Assembly: GCA_002339125.1 (NCBI GenBank)
Contig: DDJQ01000065.1
Span: forward strand, 1 to 14,329
Reading direction: 5' to 3'
DNA from: Alteromonadaceae bacterium UBA2620
GTDB taxonomy: Bacteria > Pseudomonadota > Gammaproteobacteria > Enterobacterales > Alteromonadaceae
Length of the DNA stretch: 14,329 nt
Positions 12,219 to 14,329 of the stretch are shown here, in pieces. The notes under the pieces are model-generated. The model did not search any database, had not been told where the DNA came from, and saw only the letters and a list, made by a program, of their open reading frames with translations. Each line of letters starts with the position of its first letter. Position 1 is the first letter of the stretch. Both the position numbers and the translations under genes were made by a program.

Positions 12219-14329
12219 ATGAAATCCCAATATATTTATTCTGGTCTGGCTGTTGCCATTCAGTTTGGTCTGGCTTCGATGGCCTTGGCGAACGCTGTGC
12301 CTGACAGTGACGACATTGAACATTTAGTTGTGACGGCAACGGGCTTCGAACAAAAAATTACCGAAGCCCCGGCCAGTATTTCTGTGATCACCGCAGAAGA
12401 TCTTAAAACCCGCTCGTTTACTTCCTTACTCGATGCGGTGCAGTTTCAGGAAGGTATTGATATCGGCACGACCCGTGATAAAACCGGTAAAGGCAGCGTT
12501 AGTATGCGTGGTCTTACCGGCGAGTACACCTTGTTATTAATCGACGGACGTCGCCAGAACAACCATGGTGATATTTACCCCAACAACTTTGGTGGTAATG
12601 CGTTTAATCACATGCCACCACTTGACACTATCGAACGAATCGAAGTTATTCGTGGCCCTGCGTCAACGCTTTATGGCGCTGATGCGCTGGGTGGTGTTAT
12701 TAACGTTATCACCAAAAAGCACCGCAGTGAGTGGGGCGGCAACATTACTTTTGGCCGCAGTCTGCAAACCAACGATGACTTTGGCGACGACATCACTACG
12801 GATTTCTCAGTGACCGGTCCGTTGATTGAAAACCTGTTAAGCCTGGGCATTCGCGGTAGTGTTTATGAGCAGCAGGCGTCTACACCACAGCTGGCACCGG
12901 CAATCGACCCGAATGGCGTTGTGCATATGCGCTCGCTGGGTTTTGGTGGCGGTGGCCGTACAGTTGATAACAACAGCAAACATTACGGTTTCAGCCTTAA
13001 CTACACACCTGCTGACGGTCACGAAATTGGTTTCGACTTTGATGACTCTCATCAGCAGTACGACAACACGCCTGAATTTAACCTGGATACCGGCGAAATT
13101 ATCTACCCGCTGGGTACCCGCGACAGCATCGAAAGTTTATGGCAGGACCGCCGGGGACAGGTTAATCCGCGTGCTGGCTATGCCGCTGAACAGGAATTCG
13201 ACCGTCAGTGGTGGTCATTAACTTACGACGGTAAGCTGAACTTTGGTACTGTTGCTGCGTCACTGGCCTACGTAGATACTCAAAATAATGGCCGTACCTT
13301 ACCGCTGAGCGTGGCAGAACGTCAGTTACTACAAGCGATGTACGATGGTACCGGTGAGTACGAAGGCATGACTGAAGAAGAGCGCCGCGATCTGGCCGAA
13401 CAAACTTTTCTGCCGCGTCCGGCACGTCCGCTCGACAGCAGTCAGTATACCTTTGACTTACGCTTTGATATTCCGGTTGAAGACTTAGCCGGCGATCACA
13501 ACTTTGTACTGGGTGCACAGGTTATCGACGGCGAACTTAAAGACGGCGTATTTGGGCTTGAGTCCGGCGAACCCGGCGCTGTACAGGAACAAAAAATGTA
13601 TTCCCTGTTTGCTGAGGATAACTGGGGCGTGATTGATAACATGACGCTGACCGCTGGTTTTCGTTACGACGAGCACGATGTGTTTGGCAGTCAGACTTCA
13701 CCGCGGATTTATGCGGTGTATAACATCACGGACTACTGGACGGTGAAAGGTGGTGTGAGCACGGGTTACAAAACGCCGCAAACTACCGATTTGTATGACG
13801 GTATTATTGGCTTCGGTGGTCAGGGCACCAGCCCTTTTGCCGGTAACCCGGATCTGCAACCGGAAACCAGTGTTAACTCTGAAATCGCTGTTTACTGGAG
13901 CCGCGACGAGCACAACTTCAATATCACGTACTTTAAAACTGATTTTGAAGACAAGATCGCCAGAGGAAATACCGTACAAAGCTGTAACACGACTGGCGGT
14001 GTTCGCCCTTGTGTAAATCTGGGTGAATATGACGAGCTTGGTTACGACACCTACAGCCAGCGTATTAACATCGACGAAGTAGAGCTGCAGGGTATCGAAA
14101 TGGCCGGCCGTTACGGCATTACCGAAGACTGGTCTGTGTATTTAAATTACACCTGGACTGACAGTGAACAGAAAAGCGGGCCAGAGGCTGGTTTACCTCT
14201 TACCAATACTGCAGAGCATATGGCTAACGGTAATATCACCTGGCAGGTGAATGCCGATTTAAATGTGTACCTGCAGGGTGAGTACCGGTCAGATCGTTAT
14301 CGTGGTTATGATTCAACTCTGGATCGTGA
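12219..14329 (+). CDS. CirA/FepA-type TonB-dependent siderophore receptor (3' end outside window)
   Basis: Outer-membrane TonB-dependent receptor, open for 703 codons and still open at the window edge. The start ATG at 12219 has AGGAAG 4 bases upstream. A signal peptide ends near ALA (residue 24). A probable TonB box lies at IEHLVVTATG, followed by the plug domain (to about residue 165): APASISVITAEDL, VSMRGLTGEYTLLLIDGR, TIERIEVIRGPASTLYGADALGGVINVITKK. These stretches match E. coli CirA (a catecholate siderophore receptor) closely and in order. The barrel then runs through conserved blocks such as FVLGAQV, LFAEDNW, MTLTAGFRYDEH, VKGGVSTGYKTPQ and NPDLQPETSVNSE. A Cys pair at CNTTGGVRPC may form an external-loop disulfide. 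Regulation by iron is suggested by the upstream Fur box. The exact substrate cannot be told from sequence. Confidence 0.93.
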   Translation, partial: MKSQYIYSGLAVAIQFGLASMALANAVPDSDDIEHLVVTATGFEQKITEAPASISVITAEDLKTRSFTSLLDAVQFQEGIDIGTTRDKTGKGSVSMRGLTGEYTLLLIDGRRQNNHGDIYPNNFGGNAFNHMPPLDTIERIEVIRGPASTLYGADALGGVINVITKKHRSEWGGNITFGRSLQTNDDFGDDITTDFSVTGPLIENLLSLGIRGSVYEQQASTPQLAPAIDPNGVVHMRSLGFGGGGRTVDNNSKHYGFSLNYTPADGHEIGFDFDDSHQQYDNTPEFNLDTGEIIYPLGTRDSIESLWQDRRGQVNPRAGYAAEQEFDRQWWSLTYDGKLNFGTVAASLAYVDTQNNGRTLPLSVAERQLLQAMYDGTGEYEGMTEEERRDLAEQTFLPRPARPLDSSQYTFDLRFDIPVEDLAGDHNFVLGAQVIDGELKDGVFGLESGEPGAVQEQKMYSLFAEDNWGVIDNMTLTAGFRYDEHDVFGSQTSPRIYAVYNITDYWTVKGGVSTGYKTPQTTDLYDGIIGFGGQGTSPFAGNPDLQPETSVNSEIAVYWSRDEHNFNITYFKTDFEDKIARGNTVQSCNTTGGVRPCVNLGEYDELGYDTYSQRINIDEVELQGIEMAGRYGITEDWSVYLNYTWTDSEQKSGPEAGLPLTNTAEHMANGNITWQVNADLNVYLQGEYRSDRYRGYDSTLDR

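Noticed and set aside
12565..14016. Several frames of 70-120 aa, both strands, within the TonB receptor
   Set aside because: The receptor frame is continuous with conserved motifs across this whole stretch; the others are shadows.

Overview
The window reads as chromosomal DNA of a marine gammaproteobacterium, most likely Alteromonadales (Alteromonas and relatives). This rests on the gene types (secreted KatG, MetR-like LysR, Nei, SoxR with an iron SOD, a CirA-like receptor), on protein sequences that are gammaproteobacterial but not enteric, and on moderate base composition. No mobile element, CRISPR array, tRNA or rRNA gene was seen.

Layout. 1-2700: a small unknown gene (+) and a secreted catalase-peroxidase katG (-) converge on one strong hairpin terminator; the katG promoter carries a 22-bp near-palindrome over its -10. 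2700-4392: an AT-rich non-coding stretch, then an unknown 156-aa gene and nei (endonuclease VIII, GTG start), both +. 4393-8205 (-): two small outer-membrane beta-barrel proteins, a multi-pass transporter and a MetR-like LysR regulator, in transcription order regulator, transporter, barrel, barrel. Both barrel genes have their Shine-Dalgarno inside an inverted repeat. 8206-9014: a scar-like region with a promoter, a foldable leader and a good ribosome binding site that now lead into only seven codons, abutting a GntR (UxuR/ExuR-like) regulator that has lost its C-terminal half. 9264-10836 (+): a membrane diguanylate cyclase and a YjbR/MmcQ-family protein. 10859-11996: soxR (-) and sodB (+) diverge from an intergenic region with a textbook SoxR promoter facing sodB. 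12105-end: a Fur-box promoter and a CirA/FepA-type TonB-dependent receptor that runs off the window.

How the genes fit together. Much of the window concerns reactive oxygen and iron: peroxide removal in the periplasm (KatG), repair of oxidised pyrimidines (Nei), redox sensing (SoxR), superoxide removal (SodB) and iron uptake (TonB receptor). The best-supported regulatory inference is that SoxR controls sodB directly, since the promoter matches the soxS architecture (19-bp spacer, ACCTCA/TGAGGT arms). No clearly new defence or biosynthetic system was found. The oddest parts are the deletion scar with its orphan leader and the barrel genes with sequestered ribosome binding sites.
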